A stretch of 64,000 nt of DNA from Actinomycetota bacterium (lineage in GTDB: Bacteria; Actinomycetota; Acidimicrobiia; Acidimicrobiales; JAJPHE01), in contig JAJPHE010000129.1 of the NCBI GenBank assembly GCA_021325435.1, positions 19,007-83,006 on the forward strand, written 5' to 3'. The notes beneath the pieces are model-generated. The model was not told the DNA's origin and did not search any database. It saw only the letters and a list, made by a program, of their open reading frames with translations. The position numbers and the translations under genes were made by a program. This document shows, piece by piece, positions 44,640 through 54,051 of the stretch (position 1 is the first letter of the stretch; each line of letters starts with the position of its first letter).

Positions 44640-47131
44640 GAGTCGCCGTCATCGGCTCGGGCTACGTCGGGCTCACCACCGGCGCCTGCCTGGCCCACCT
44701 GGGCCACGAGGTGACGTGCGCCGACGTCCTGCCCGACCGGGTGGAGATGCTGTCGCGCGGGGAGATCCCCATCGTCGAGGACGGCCTCGAAGAGATCGTT
44801 CGCGAGGGGCTCGACTCCGGACGGCTGTCGTTCGTCCTCGGCGAGCAGTCGGCTGCCAAGGGAGCCGAGTTCGTCTTCCTCTGCGTCCCGACCCCGCAGG
44901 CGGCCGACGGCTCGGCGGACATGAGCTACATCCAGAAGGCCGCCCAGGAGATCGGGCCCATCCTCGAGTCCGAGTCGGTGGTGATCAACAAGTCCACCGT
45001 GCCGGTGGGCTCGGCCCGAGTGGTCGAGCAGGCTCTGGGCCGCTCCGACGTCTTCGTCGTATCCAACCCCGAGTTCCTGCGCGAGGGCTCCGCCGTCCAC
45101 GACTTCCTTCACCCCGACCGGATCGTCATCGGCGCCGACGACCAGGCCGCCGCCATCCGGGTCACCGAGCTGTTCGAGGCGATCAAGGCGCCCTTCGTGG
45201 TGACCGACCCGGCCACGGCCGAGACGATCAAGTACGCGTCCAACGCCTTCCTGGCCAGCAAGGTCAGCTTCATCAACGCCGTGGCCAACCTGTGCGAGGC
45301 CGTCGGGGCCAACGTACGCGAGGTCGTCCTCGGCATGGGCTACGACAAGCGGATCGGCTTCGAGTTCCTCCGGCCTGGACCCGGGTGGGGCGGAAGCTGC
45401 TTCCTCCCCCAGGAGACCGTGCTGGTCTCCGACCCGGGGGGGTCAGTCCGTCATTTGAGCTTCCAGGAGCTGTTCACGGAGCTCGAGGACAGCGGACCCG
45501 ATGGCTGGCAGGTTCTGTCCTGGTCCCCCGACGAGCCGCGACCCGAGATGCGACCCGTGGCGGCGTTCACCACCCGGCCATACAACGGGCCGGTGACGCG
45601 CATTCGCACCAAGATGGGTCGTCGGTTGTCAGTCACGGCCGATCATCCGATGATCTTCGGAGATGGGGTCCAGCCGGCGCCCTCCGGTGTGAAGCCCGCC
45701 GGTGAGCTGACCCTCGAGGATTGGCTACCGGTGGGCCTGGGTGCGCCGATTCACGAACGAGTCGCGCCGGCGAGCTTGCCCTTGCTGGACCACGCCAAGC
45801 TGGGCGGCATCCAAACCGATAGCGGAACCTACGTCCCTTCACATCTCACCGTGGACAAGGACTTCTGGAGGGTCGTGGGGCTGTACCTGGCCGAGGGAAG
45901 CATCACGACGGAGCGCGGCCGGGGGCAGTCGGTACGGCGCAGGATCAACTGGCACTTCAACTACCAAGGTGAGGACGACCTGGTCTCCTACGTCGCCGAG
46001 TATTGGCGAGCCGTGGGAGTGAAGGTGTCGGTCCAGTCTCGGCCGACCAGCCGGGTCGTATCGGTCAGCTCGCGCATCCTCGCGGCCCTTTTCGAAGCTG
46101 GTCTCGGGCTCGGGGTCGACTGCTACGGCCACCGGGTGCCGGATCTGATCTGGACCGCCCCCGAGGAGCACAAGCGGGCCCTTCTCAGGGGAATCTGGGA
46201 CGGGGACGGCTCCTGGTCACTGGTCAACGGCGGGCCGAGTGTCGTCTTCGAGTTCGGCACCGCCTCCCCCCGCCTCGCCGAGGGCATCCTGCGGCTGCTC
46301 GGTGAGCTCGGCGTCGTGGCCCGGGTGAAGGTGGGCCGAACGAAGAAGTCGACGGTGGACAACTACTGGTTGACCATCGCCGGAGCGGACCAGATCGAGG
46401 AGTGCCTCTGGCTCTTTCCCGAGGACGAGGCGGAGTCGATCGACGGCTCGATCGGCGGCCAGCAGAAGTGCATCCGGCCCACGGGATACCGTCCCCTGCT
46501 GAAGAACGGCGCCTGGGTCCGGGTAGCGGCGGTTCACCACCAGCGGTACGTGGGGCCGGTCTACTCCCTCGAGGTGCCTGACACGCACACGGTGGTGACC
46601 ACCGGGGGACTGGTGGCCCATAACTGCTTCCCCAAGGACACCAGGGCCCTGGTGCGCATCGCCGAGGACGCCGGCTACGACTTCGAGCTGCTGAAGGGCG
46701 TCATCGCCGTCAACGAGGAGCAGTACGAGCGCATTGTCGCCAAGGTCCTGCGCATGCTGGGCGGATCGGTGGAGGGAGCGAAGGTCGCCGTGTGGGGTCT
46801 CACCTTCAAAGCCCGCACCGACGACCTTCGTGAGTCCCCCGCCCTCGAGATCGTCCGCCGCCTGAGCGCGATGGGGGCCAAGGTGCGGGCCTACGACCCG
46901 ACGGTGCGTCGCCAGCTCGACGGCATGGAGGTGGCCTATGACCCCTACGACGCCTGCGACGACGCCGACGTCCTGGTCGTGCTGACCGAGTGGGATGAGT
47001 TCCGTTGGCTCGACCTCGGCCTGGTGCGGACCCGCATGGCCCAGTCGCGCATCGTCGATGCCCGCAATCTGCTCGAGCCGGCCGCGGCCCGGCGCGCCGG
47101 CTTCCGCTACGACGGTCTGGGCCTGTCATGA
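44636..47131 (+). CDS. ugd: UDP-glucose 6-dehydrogenase containing an intein
   Basis: An 831-codon gene. The exteins (residues 1-254 and 664-831, 422 after splicing, a normal length) make a UDP-glucose dehydrogenase, which oxidises UDP-glucose twice to UDP-glucuronate. N-extein: [45 protein letters not shown], and [21 protein letters not shown]-extein: [27 protein letters not shown]. The 409-residue intein separates GGS from the catalytic Cys of GGSCFPKD, so the enzyme has no active site until spliced. ATGA overlaps on both sides place it in the rmlB-rmlD-ugd-uxs-GT2 operon; its product is the substrate of Uxs. Confidence 0.95.
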   Translation: MRVAVIGSGYVGLTTGACLAHLGHEVTCADVLPDRVEMLSRGEIPIVEDGLEEIVREGLDSGRLSFVLGEQSAAKGAEFVFLCVPTPQAADGSADMSYIQKAAQEIGPILESESVVINKSTVPVGSARVVEQALGRSDVFVVSNPEFLREGSAVHDFLHPDRIVIGADDQAAAIRVTELFEAIKAPFVVTDPATAETIKYASNAFLASKVSFINAVANLCEAVGANVREVVLGMGYDKRIGFEFLRPGPGWGGSCFLPQETVLVSDPGGSVRHLSFQELFTELEDSGPDGWQVLSWSPDEPRPEMRPVAAFTTRPYNGPVTRIRTKMGRRLSVTADHPMIFGDGVQPAPSGVKPAGELTLEDWLPVGLGAPIHERVAPASLPLLDHAKLGGIQTDSGTYVPSHLTVDKDFWRVVGLYLAEGSITTERGRGQSVRRRINWHFNYQGEDDLVSYVAEYWRAVGVKVSVQSRPTSRVVSVSSRILAALFEAGLGLGVDCYGHRVPDLIWTAPEEHKRALLRGIWDGDGSWSLVNGGPSVVFEFGTASPRLAEGILRLLGELGVVARVKVGRTKKSTVDNYWLTIAGADQIEECLWLFPEDEAESIDGSIGGQQKCIRPTGYRPLLKNGAWVRVAAVHHQRYVGPVYSLEVPDTHTVVTTGGLVAHNCFPKDTRALVRIAEDAGYDFELLKGVIAVNEEQYERIVAKVLRMLGGSVEGAKVAVWGLTFKARTDDLRESPALEIVRRLSAMGAKVRAYDPTVRRQLDGMEVAYDPYDACDDADVLVVLTEWDEFRWLDLGLVRTRMAQSRIVDARNLLEPAAARRAGFRYDGLGLS
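45398..46624 (+). mobile_element. LAGLIDADG-type intein in ugd
   Basis: Codons 255-663 of the host gene form a full intein. Block A starts with Cys1 ([12 protein letters not shown]); block B has Thr80-x-x-His83 (VTADHP); two LAGLIDADG motifs are [10 protein letters not shown] (acidic Glu166) and [11 protein letters not shown] (acidic Asp270), so the homing endonuclease core is intact; block F is [16 protein letters not shown]; the end is VAHN with the splicing His408 and Asn409, followed by Cys+1 of the extein. Codon use is visibly less GC-extreme than the flanks, consistent with transfer. Both splicing and homing residues are present. Confidence 0.95.
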
Positions 47132-48081
47132 CCCGCGACATCAAGCGGGTCGTCGTCACGGGGGGCGCCGGGTTCATCGGGTCGCATCTCTGCCGAGAGC
47201 TGCTCGAAAGAGGGGCCGACGTCGTCTGCGTGGACAACCTCGTGACCGGCTCGCTCGACAACGTCGGAGAACTCTTCGCCCGCCCGGAATTCACCTTCGT
47301 CCACCACAACGTGAGCGACTTCGTGCACGTGCCCGGGCCGGTCGACGCCGTCCTGCACTTCGCCAGCCCCGCCTCCCCGGTCGACTACCTCGAGCTGCCC
47401 ATCCAGACGTTGAAAGTCGGCAGCCTCGGCACCCACAACTGCCTGGGCCTGGCCAAGGACAAAGGAGCCCGCTTCTTCCTGGCGTCCACCAGCGAGGTGT
47501 ACGGCGACCCGCTGGTGCACCCGCAACCGGAGACCTACTGGGGTCACGTGAACCCGGTGGGTCCCCGGGGCGTCTACGACGAGGCCAAGCGCTTCGCCGA
47601 GGCCATGACCATGGCCTACCACCGCTACCACGGAGTCGACGTCCGCATCGCCCGGATATTCAACGTGTTCGGGCCGCGGATGCGTCCGTCCGACGGCCGG
47701 GTGGTCTCCAACTTCCTCGTGCAGGCCCTGCGGGGAGAGCCCCTCACCGTGTACGGCGACGGGTCCCAGACCCGCAGCTTCTGCTACGTCGACGACGAGG
47801 TGGCCGGCTTGCTGGCCCTGTTGTACTCGGACCTCACCGGCCCGGTGAACGTGGGCAACCCGAACGAGTTCACCGTCCTGCAGCTGGCCGAGCTGGTCCT
47901 GGAGGTGACCGGGTCGAAGTCAGAGGTCGTGCGCCGGCCCCTTCCCCAGGACGACCCCACCCGCCGCCAGCCCGACATCACCCTGGCCCGGGCCCAGCTG
48001 GGCTGGGAGCCGAAGGTCGACCTGCGCGAGGGCCTGGCCCGCACAGCCGACTGGTTCCGTCGGGTGATCGCGGTTGGCTGA
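47128..48081 (+). CDS. uxs: UDP-glucuronate decarboxylase (UDP-xylose synthase)
   Basis: A 317-residue extended SDR with the diagnostic UXS motifs: [54 protein letters not shown] (YxxxK), [10 protein letters not shown] and [14 protein letters not shown]. It decarboxylates UDP-glucuronate, the product of the upstream Ugd, to UDP-xylose. The ATGA overlap with ugd and a TTG-start overlap with the next glycosyltransferase show one operon. It suggests a xylose- or glucuronate-containing surface glycan. Confidence 0.93.
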   Translation: MTRDIKRVVVTGGAGFIGSHLCRELLERGADVVCVDNLVTGSLDNVGELFARPEFTFVHHNVSDFVHVPGPVDAVLHFASPASPVDYLELPIQTLKVGSLGTHNCLGLAKDKGARFFLASTSEVYGDPLVHPQPETYWGHVNPVGPRGVYDEAKRFAEAMTMAYHRYHGVDVRIARIFNVFGPRMRPSDGRVVSNFLVQALRGEPLTVYGDGSQTRSFCYVDDEVAGLLALLYSDLTGPVNVGNPNEFTVLQLAELVLEVTGSKSEVVRRPLPQDDPTRRQPDITLARAQLGWEPKVDLREGLARTADWFRRVIAVG

Positions 48082-48991
48082 GTACCCGGCGGCCGAGGTC
48101 GCCGCCGTCATCGTCAACTACAACGCCGGCGGCCACCTGATGGACTGCGTCCGCAGCCTCCGGGCCGAGGGGGTCGACGAGATCGTCGTGGTGGACAACG
48201 GGTCGGTCGACGGCTCGGAGCGCGCCGTGGCCGAGTCGGAGCCCGACGCCGTGGTGCTGTCCCAGACCCGCAACCGCGGCTACGGCGGCGGCGCCAACGT
48301 CGGCATCCGCCACAGCTCCGCCCCGCTGGTGCTGGTGTGCAACCCGGACCTCACCGTCGAGCCCGGGGCGCTCAAGGCCCTGGTCGCCGCCCTCGAAGCC
48401 GACGAGCGGCGGGCCGTGGTGGGGCCGCGCATCGTCGATCCGGAGGGATCGCTGTATCCCTCGGCCCGGACCTTCCCCGCTCTGGGAGACGCCCTCGGCC
48501 ACGCCCTGTTGGGCCTCATCGCCCCCGGCAACCGGTGGTCCAGGCGCTACAAGCTGCTCGACTGGGACCACGCCCAACCGGCTGAGGTCGACTGGGTGTC
48601 GGGGGCGTGCTTCCTCGCCCGGCGGGTGGCGCTGGACGAGCTGGGCGGTTTCGACGAGTCGTACTTCATGTACTCCGAGGACGTCGATCTCTGCTGGCGG
48701 GCCTGGAAGGCGGGGTGGCGGATCGCCTACGAGCCGGCGGCCACCGTCGTCCACGTCCAAGGCGTGTCCGCCGACCGTCGCCCCTACCGGATGATCGCCG
48801 AGCACCACCGGTCCCTGTTCCGCTTCGCCTGGCGGACCACCGAAGGCCCCCGCCGGCTGCTGCTGCCCTTCGTGGCGCTGGGCCTCGCCCTCCGGGCCGC
48901 CATGGCCGCCGCCCAGCGCCTGGCCGAAGGGCCCCTCGAACGCCGCCGCGCCCGCCTGCCCGCGTCCGGACCCGGCGGGCCCCTCGACTAG
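48074..48991 (+). CDS. family 2 glycosyltransferase (rhamnosyltransferase-like)
   Basis: A 305-residue GT-A enzyme: [18 protein letters not shown], nucleotide-sugar site [29 protein letters not shown] in place of Dx[11 protein letters not shown] and the acceptor/catalytic [16 protein letters not shown]. It resembles WbbL-type rhamnosyltransferases; in M. tuberculosis wbbL1 lies between manB and rmlD, as here in broad order. The C-terminal 60 residues contain an amphipathic, partly hydrophobic stretch suited to membrane association. TTG start overlaps the end of uxs. Confidence 0.88.
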   Translation: MAEYPAAEVAAVIVNYNAGGHLMDCVRSLRAEGVDEIVVVDNGSVDGSERAVAESEPDAVVLSQTRNRGYGGGANVGIRHSSAPLVLVCNPDLTVEPGALKALVAALEADERRAVVGPRIVDPEGSLYPSARTFPALGDALGHALLGLIAPGNRWSRRYKLLDWDHAQPAEVDWVSGACFLARRVALDELGGFDESYFMYSEDVDLCWRAWKAGWRIAYEPAATVVHVQGVSADRRPYRMIAEHHRSLFRFAWRTTEGPRRLLLPFVALGLALRAAMAAAQRLAEGPLERRRARLPASGPGGPLD

Positions 48992-48994
48992 GGT
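48989..48994 (+). promoter_or_regulatory. -10 element TAGGGT built on a stop codon
   Basis: TAGGGT begins with the TAG stop of the GT2 gene and ends 6 nt before GTG 49001, which has no Shine-Dalgarno. A leaderless internal promoter is likely from this spacing. Confidence 0.4.
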
Positions 48995-49000
48995 CGAACC

Positions 49001-49774
49001 GTGCCCCGGGGTTCTGTCGGCAAGCGAGTCGCGAGGGCCGCCGCCACCGGCGGCGGCCGCGTATCGACGCGGCGCAACACCCCGTGGAGCTGGTACATCT
49101 CGATGGCGGTGATCGTCGTGCTGGGCACCGCCCTCGTCGGCTGGTCGCGCCACCAGAAGTTCGCCGCCGTCAACGCGGCGAAGACGGGGACCCCGCCGAC
49201 CCTCTACGACCACTGGCACGAGGCGTTCGCGTTCGATATCTGCGGCACGCTCGAGGCCAACCCGCCCCAGAACCCGGACCTGTCGAGCGCCGGGCTCCAC
49301 ACCCACGGCGACGGCAACATCCACATCGAGCCCCAGAGCCCGCAGGACACCGGTCACAACGCCACCCTGGGCCGCTTCGTCAGCCTCTACCCGGGCATGC
49401 AGCTCACGTCCGACACCGTCCAGTACCCGGGCCTGCGCGCCTACCACAACGGCGACAAGTGCGGCTCCAAGACCGGGTACGTGCAGGTCTACGTCTGGGA
49501 CAGCCCGACGGCCAAGACCGGCCACCTGGTCAAGGGCAACCCGGCCAGCCTGCTGCTCAAGAACGGCCAGATGATCACCATCGGCTTCCTGCCCAAGGGC
49601 GCCACCATCCCCAAGCCGCCGGCGCTCAACATCAGCAACCTGCTGCAGAACATGAGCTCGGCCCAGAGCAACGGCCGCAGCATGAACCTGCCTCCCACGG
49701 TCACCACGGTCCCGGCTCACACCCCCGCCACCACCTCCTCTTCCAAGAGCACCGCCACCACCAAGGGCCCATGA
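49001..49774 (+). CDS. membrane-anchored secreted protein of unknown function
   Basis: A 257-residue protein with a basic N-terminus, one membrane segment at about 29-47 (WYISMAVIVVLGTALVGW) and an exported domain. The domain begins YDHWHEAFAFDICG and contains GLHTHGDGNIHIEP and HNATLGRFVSLYPG, then HNGDKCGSKTGYVQVY and GQMITIGFLPKGA. The His/Asp-rich HxHxDGxIH stretch could bind a metal. The Thr/Ser/Pro-rich last 40 residues look like a cell-wall spacer. I do not recognise an enzyme family. It overlaps the next gene by ATGA, linking it to glycan synthesis. Confidence 0.75.
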   Translation: MPRGSVGKRVARAAATGGGRVSTRRNTPWSWYISMAVIVVLGTALVGWSRHQKFAAVNAAKTGTPPTLYDHWHEAFAFDICGTLEANPPQNPDLSSAGLHTHGDGNIHIEPQSPQDTGHNATLGRFVSLYPGMQLTSDTVQYPGLRAYHNGDKCGSKTGYVQVYVWDSPTAKTGHLVKGNPASLLLKNGQMITIGFLPKGATIPKPPALNISNLLQNMSSAQSNGRSMNLPPTVTTVPAHTPATTSSSKSTATTKGP

Positions 49775-50847
49775 GGGCGGTGGTCCTGGTGGGCGGGGAG
49801 GGGACCCGTCTCCGCCCCCTCACCTACGACGTCCCCAAGCAGATGCTGCCGGTCGCCGGGGTGACGATGATCGAGCGGGTCCTCGGCCAGCTGGCCGCCC
49901 ACGGGGTGGACGACGTGGTCCTGTCGATGGGCTACCGGCCCGACGCCTTCCTCGCCGCCTTCCCCGACGGCACCGCCGCCGGGGTCTCGCTGCACTACGC
50001 GGTGGAGCCCGAGCCCCTGGACACGGCCGGGGCCATCCGCTTCGCCGCCGCCGACGCCGGTATCGACCAGACCTTCCTCGTCGTCAACGGCGACGTGCTC
50101 ACCGACCTCGACGTGACGGCCCTGGTGGCGTTCCATCGCCACCGGCAGGCGTCGGCCACCATCGCCCTGACACCGGTCGAGGATCCGTCGGCGTTCGGGG
50201 TGGTCCCCACCGACGACGCCGGCCGGGTCACCGCCTTCATCGAGAAGCCGCGACGCGAGACCGCCCCCACCAACCTCATCAACGCCGGCACCTACGTGTT
50301 GGAGCCGGCCGTGCTGGACCGGATCCCGACCGGCAGGAAGGTGTCGGTCGAGCGCGAGACCTTCCCGCAGTTGGTGGAGCAGGGCTCGCTCTTCGCCCTG
50401 GCGTCTGACGCCTACTGGATCGACACCGGCACGCCCGCCCTCTACCTGCGGGCCAACCGCGACCTGGTGGCCGGACTTCGTGGCTCGCCGCCGGCGCCGG
50501 GGGCGCGAGACGTCGGGGCCGGAGTCTGGGTACTCGACCGCGCCGAGCTGGCCGGCACGGTGGAGGGGCCGGCCCTGGTGGGGGAGGGCGCCACCGTGGC
50601 CGAGGGCGCCCACGTGAGGTCGGCGGTCCTCGGGGCCGGGGTCCGGGTGGAGGAGGGTGCCAGCGTCGAGGGCTCGGTGCTGCTGGACCGGGTGGTGATC
50701 GGACCGGGCGCCCGGGTCGAGGGATCGATGATCGGCCACCACTCGAGCGTCGGGGAGGGATCGAAGATCATGCCGACCTCCGTGGTCGGGTGCGGGGTGG
50801 CCGTCGAGCCCGGCACCGTGCTCGAGGACGCCCGCTACCCCGGGTAG
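49771..50847 (+). CDS. NDP-sugar pyrophosphorylase (mannose-1-P guanylyl- or glucose-1-P thymidylyl-type)
   Basis: A 358-residue nucleotidyltransferase: activation loop VLVGGEGTRLRPLTYDVPKQ, LSMGYRPD, VNGDVLTD (Mg site), FIEKP and YWIDTGTP; residues from about 250 on are a left-handed beta-helix of hexapeptide repeats (VGEGATVAEGAHV). The helix is typical of actinobacterial ManB (GDP-mannose pyrophosphorylase) rather than RmlA, and the position near cofD/cofE and a WbbL-like GT2 matches ManB in mycobacteria. A thymidylyl role serving rmlB/rmlD cannot be excluded. Confidence 0.87.
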   Translation: MRAVVLVGGEGTRLRPLTYDVPKQMLPVAGVTMIERVLGQLAAHGVDDVVLSMGYRPDAFLAAFPDGTAAGVSLHYAVEPEPLDTAGAIRFAAADAGIDQTFLVVNGDVLTDLDVTALVAFHRHRQASATIALTPVEDPSAFGVVPTDDAGRVTAFIEKPRRETAPTNLINAGTYVLEPAVLDRIPTGRKVSVERETFPQLVEQGSLFALASDAYWIDTGTPALYLRANRDLVAGLRGSPPAPGARDVGAGVWVLDRAELAGTVEGPALVGEGATVAEGAHVRSAVLGAGVRVEEGASVEGSVLLDRVVIGPGARVEGSMIGHHSSVGEGSKIMPTSVVGCGVAVEPGTVLEDARYPG

Positions 50848-50851
50848 GCCC

Positions 50852-51814
50852 GTGCACACCCTCGTCACCGGAGGCGCCGGCTTCATCGGCTCCACCCTCG
50901 TCGACCGTCTCCTCGCCGAGGGCCACACCGTCGACGTGGTCGACGACCTGTCGACCGGCAGCCTGGCCAACCTGGCCGACGCCCGCTCCTCGGGAGCGAA
51001 GGCGATGTCCTTCCACCAACTCGACGTCCGGTCCACCGGGCTGGTCGAGCTGATGGGCCGGCGGCAGCCGGACGTCGTCTTCCACCTGGCCGCCCAGGCC
51101 GACGTGCGGGTGTCGGTCGCCGATCCGGTGCGCGACGCCGAGGTGAACGTCATCGGCAGCATCAACGTGCTCGAGGGGGCCCGGCGGGCGGGGTCCTCGA
51201 AGGTCGTGTTCGCCTCCAGCGGCGGCACCATCTACGGCGACCCCGATCCGGCCGACCTGCCGGTGAAGGAGACCCATCCCCGCCGGCCGCTTTCCCCCTA
51301 CGGGGTGGCCAAGAACGCGGTGGGCGACTACCTGTACGCCTACCGCGAGCTGCACGACCTCGAGTTCACCGCCCTGGCGTTGGCCAACGTCTACGGGCCC
51401 CGGCAGGACCCGCACGGCGAGGCGGGCGTGGTGGCGATCTTCGCCGGCCTGCTCCTGGCGGGCAAGGAGTGCACCGTGTACGGCGACGGGAACCAGACCC
51501 GCGACTTCGTGTTCGTCGACGACGTGGTCGACGCCTTCGCCCGGGCGGCCGAGCGGGGCGGGGGGCTGCTGCTCAACGTGGGCACCGGACAGGAGACCAG
51601 CGTCAACCGGCTCTACGCGGTCATGGCCGCCGCCGCCGGGGTCGACCGACCGCCCAACCACGCCCCGGCCCGGCCCGGCGAGCTGCAGCGCTCCGCCCTC
51701 GACCCGTCCAGGGCCGCCATCCACCTGGGCTGGAGGCCGTGGACGTCGCTCGAGGAGGGCACCGCCGCCGTCCTCGAGCATTTCGCCGGCCGGCCCGGCA
51801 CCAGCCGAGGCTGA
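50852..51814 (+). CDS. galE: UDP-glucose 4-epimerase
   Basis: A 320-residue extended [59 protein letters not shown] (YxxxK), ANVYGPRQDPHGEAGVV and YGDGNQTRDFVFVDD. The pattern is that of actinobacterial GalE1-type enzymes that interconvert UDP-glucose and UDP-galactose for cell-wall galactan. Other NDP-sugar 4-epimerase activities are possible. GTG start 4 nt after the pyrophosphorylase stop. Confidence 0.88.
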   Translation: MHTLVTGGAGFIGSTLVDRLLAEGHTVDVVDDLSTGSLANLADARSSGAKAMSFHQLDVRSTGLVELMGRRQPDVVFHLAAQADVRVSVADPVRDAEVNVIGSINVLEGARRAGSSKVVFASSGGTIYGDPDPADLPVKETHPRRPLSPYGVAKNAVGDYLYAYRELHDLEFTALALANVYGPRQDPHGEAGVVAIFAGLLLAGKECTVYGDGNQTRDFVFVDDVVDAFARAAERGGGLLLNVGTGQETSVNRLYAVMAAAAGVDRPPNHAPARPGELQRSALDPSRAAIHLGWRPWTSLEEGTAAVLEHFAGRPGTSRG

Positions 51815-51826
51815 CGGCCGTCCGCC

Positions 51827-53359
51827 TCAGGGCCCCATGACGGGGCCGCCGGCCCCCGTTTCCACCAGTACGGCGGTGGGCCCGACGGTGGCGGCCAACC
51901 GCCCCGGCGGCCGGTGGCCGGTGTCACCGGGCCGCCACACGGCCAAGGTGGCGGCGGGCCGGGCGCCGGCAGGGTCGAACTGGGCGCCGAACAAGAACAG
52001 CCAGGGGCGGTCGACCACCGCCCGGTACCCGCCGTGGGTCAGCTCGACCACCAGCCCGGCCGCCCACGGCCACCGGTCAGCCGACGCCACCTCCACCCGC
52101 ACCAGGGACCCCCGGGGCAGCGTCGGCGCCACCGCCCGCCACAGAGAGGCGACCTGCTGGCCGCCCACCGGCGGCACCGGCCGGGCGACGGAGGCGGTGA
52201 CCCCGAGGGCCACGGCGGCGGCCAGCGAGGCGCCGGTGGCGAGCCCCCGTCCCGCCCGGCCCAGGAGCCCGGCGGCTCCGAGGCCGATGGCCAGCTCGGC
52301 CGCCGACAGCCACAGGGTCAGGTAGGGGAACAGGGGCCCGACCGCCCGGGTGGCCGACACGATGCCGGCGGCGACCAGGAGAGCGGCCAGGGCCCCCAGG
52401 GCCCCGGCGAAGAAGGGGCCTGCCCGCCCCTCGTCCCGGCGCCGACGGGCCTCGGCCACCCCGGCCACGGCGACGATCGCGCCCGCCGCCAGGGCGGTCC
52501 CCACCAGGAGACCGGCGACGGACCCGCTGAGGCGTCCGCCGCCCCGCAGGGGGGGCCACAGCGCGCCGGCCACCGCGTCGACGGAGGGTCCCAACCGGTG
52601 GCCGGGGTGGCCGGCGGTGAAGAAGCGGGCGACGGCGGTGAGGTTGCCCGTTCGCCCGGTGACCTCTTGGACCACCGGAGGCAACCAGAGGACGGCGGCC
52701 ACGCCGGCGCTCACCGCCCCGGGCCGCCACGCCGTCGGCCAGGCGGGGCGGTCCGGCGACACGGCGGCCAGCGCCACCGCCCCGGCTCCAACCGCCACCA
52801 CCGCCAGGCCGGTGCTCACGTCGGTCTGCACCAGGAAGGTGCCCAGTCCCACCACCCAGGGCAGGGCCCACCACCGTCCGGCGGCCACCGCCGCCGCCGC
52901 CACCAGCAGGGCGGCGGTGGGCACCACGACGGCCACCGGGTTCCAGACCCGGGCGAGGGCTCCAGGGCCCAGGGCGACCAGCTCGACGGCGGCGAGGGCG
53001 GCCGCCCAGCGGCCGGCGCCCGACCCGCCGGCTCGTCCGGCCAGCACGACCAGGAGCACGGCGAAGGCCCCGCAGACGACGACGCCCGACACCACCAGGG
53101 CCCGGCTGCCGCCGCCGAGCGCCCGGTAGGGGCCGGCCAGCAGGTAGAACCACAGGGGGCCGGGGTGGCTCCACCCGAAGCGTGAGTAGGGGCCCACCAG
53201 CTGGTGGAACGAGGCGGCCCGGTCGGTCGACAGCTGGATCACCGCCTGGTCCCCCCAGGCGGTGGGCTGGCCGCCGGCGCCGGCGACCCCGGCCAGCACC
53301 AGGGTCGGCACCGCCACCACGGCCACGGCCAGCCAGTCGACCGGGCGCCGCCCCCTCAG
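51827..53359 (-). CDS. polytopic membrane protein, GT-C (family 39-like) glycosyltransferase candidate
   Basis: About 510 residues with roughly ten hydrophobic helices. The first external loop has WGDQAVIQLSTDRAASFHQL followed by GPYSRFGWSHPGPLWFYLL, an arrangement like the Asp-containing first loop of GT-C enzymes using lipid-linked sugars. The soluble C-terminal part follows the last helix. Start: the first GTG (53326) would begin inside the first membrane helix, whereas CTG at 53359, overlapping the cofE stop as CTGA, adds the basic RGRRPVDW segment expected on the cytoplasmic side. Downstream of cofD and cofE on the same strand. Confidence 0.7.
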   Translation of the reverse strand: MRGRRPVDWLAVAVVAVPTLVLAGVAGAGGQPTAWGDQAVIQLSTDRAASFHQLVGPYSRFGWSHPGPLWFYLLAGPYRALGGGSRALVVSGVVVCGAFAVLLVVLAGRAGGSGAGRWAAALAAVELVALGPGALARVWNPVAVVVPTAALLVAAAAVAAGRWWALPWVVGLGTFLVQTDVSTGLAVVAVGAGAVALAAVSPDRPAWPTAWRPGAVSAGVAAVLWLPPVVQEVTGRTGNLTAVARFFTAGHPGHRLGPSVDAVAGALWPPLRGGGRLSGSVAGLLVGTALAAGAIVAVAGVAEARRRRDEGRAGPFFAGALGALAALLVAAGIVSATRAVGPLFPYLTLWLSAAELAIGLGAAGLLGRAGRGLATGASLAAAVALGVTASVARPVPPVGGQQVASLWRAVAPTLPRGSLVRVEVASADRWPWAAGLVVELTHGGYRAVVDRPWLFLFGAQFDPAGARPAATLAVWRPGDTGHRPPGRLAATVGPTAVLVETGAGGPVMGP

Positions 53360-54051
53360 CGGAACAGGTCCTCGTTCCAGGGCCGCACGACCTCGGCCGC
53401 CACCGATCCCTCGCCGAGCCAGGCGGGGTCGACCCCGCGGACCACGGCGACGGGGACCCCGGCGGACTTGCCCATGACGAGCTCGGCGGCCCCGGCCAGC
53501 TCATCGGCCACGCACACCTCGGTCACCTGCAGCTCGCGGCCGTAAGTGTCGGGCGTGCCCCGCAGGTCCACCACCGCGGCGATGCCCGCGCAGCCGATGG
53601 CTACGTCAGTGAGACCCCTCCGCCAGGGCCGGCCGAAGGTGTCGGAGACGATCACCGCCACCGTCAGCCCGGTGCGGGCCCGCAGCCCGTCGCGGATCCG
53701 CCGGGCCGAGCGGTCGGGATCGACCGGTAGGAGGGCGGCGTAGCCCCGCTCCACGTTGGACAGATCGACCCCGGCGTTGGCGCATACGAACCCGTGCCGG
53801 GTCTCCGACACGATGAGATCCCCGCGCCGGCGCAGCACCCGGACCGACTCGGAGCCGACCACCCCCTTGTGGGAAAGGGGGTCGGCCGGGTCGACCTCGA
53901 CCAGGCGACCCTCGGCCTTGGACACGACCTTCTGGGTGACGACCACCACGTCACCGTCGGCCAGCTCGGCGTGACCGGCGATGAGCTCGGCCAGCACGTC
54001 ACCGGGCCGGACCTCCGGCAGGCCGGTCACCGGAGTGACGGTGATGCTCAC
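53356..54051 (-). CDS. cofE: coenzyme F420-0:L-glutamate ligase
   Basis: A 231-residue ligase adding glutamates to F420-0 with GTP: TPVTGLPEVRPGDVLAELI, VVVTQKVVSKAEGR, ETRHGFVCANAGVDLSNV, VSDTFGRPWRRGLTDVAIGCAG (metal and GTP site) and VVDLRGTPDTYGREL. In mycobacteria the homologue FbiB carries an extra C-terminal nitroreductase-like domain that reduces dehydro-F420-0; here the protein ends without it, so that activity must come from another gene. GTG start overlaps the cofD stop (GTGA). Confidence 0.93.
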   Translation of the reverse strand: MSITVTPVTGLPEVRPGDVLAELIAGHAELADGDVVVVTQKVVSKAEGRLVEVDPADPLSHKGVVGSESVRVLRRRGDLIVSETRHGFVCANAGVDLSNVERGYAALLPVDPDRSARRIRDGLRARTGLTVAVIVSDTFGRPWRRGLTDVAIGCAGIAAVVDLRGTPDTYGRELQVTEVCVADELAGAAELVMGKSAGVPVAVVRGVDPAWLGEGSVAAEVVRPWNEDLFR

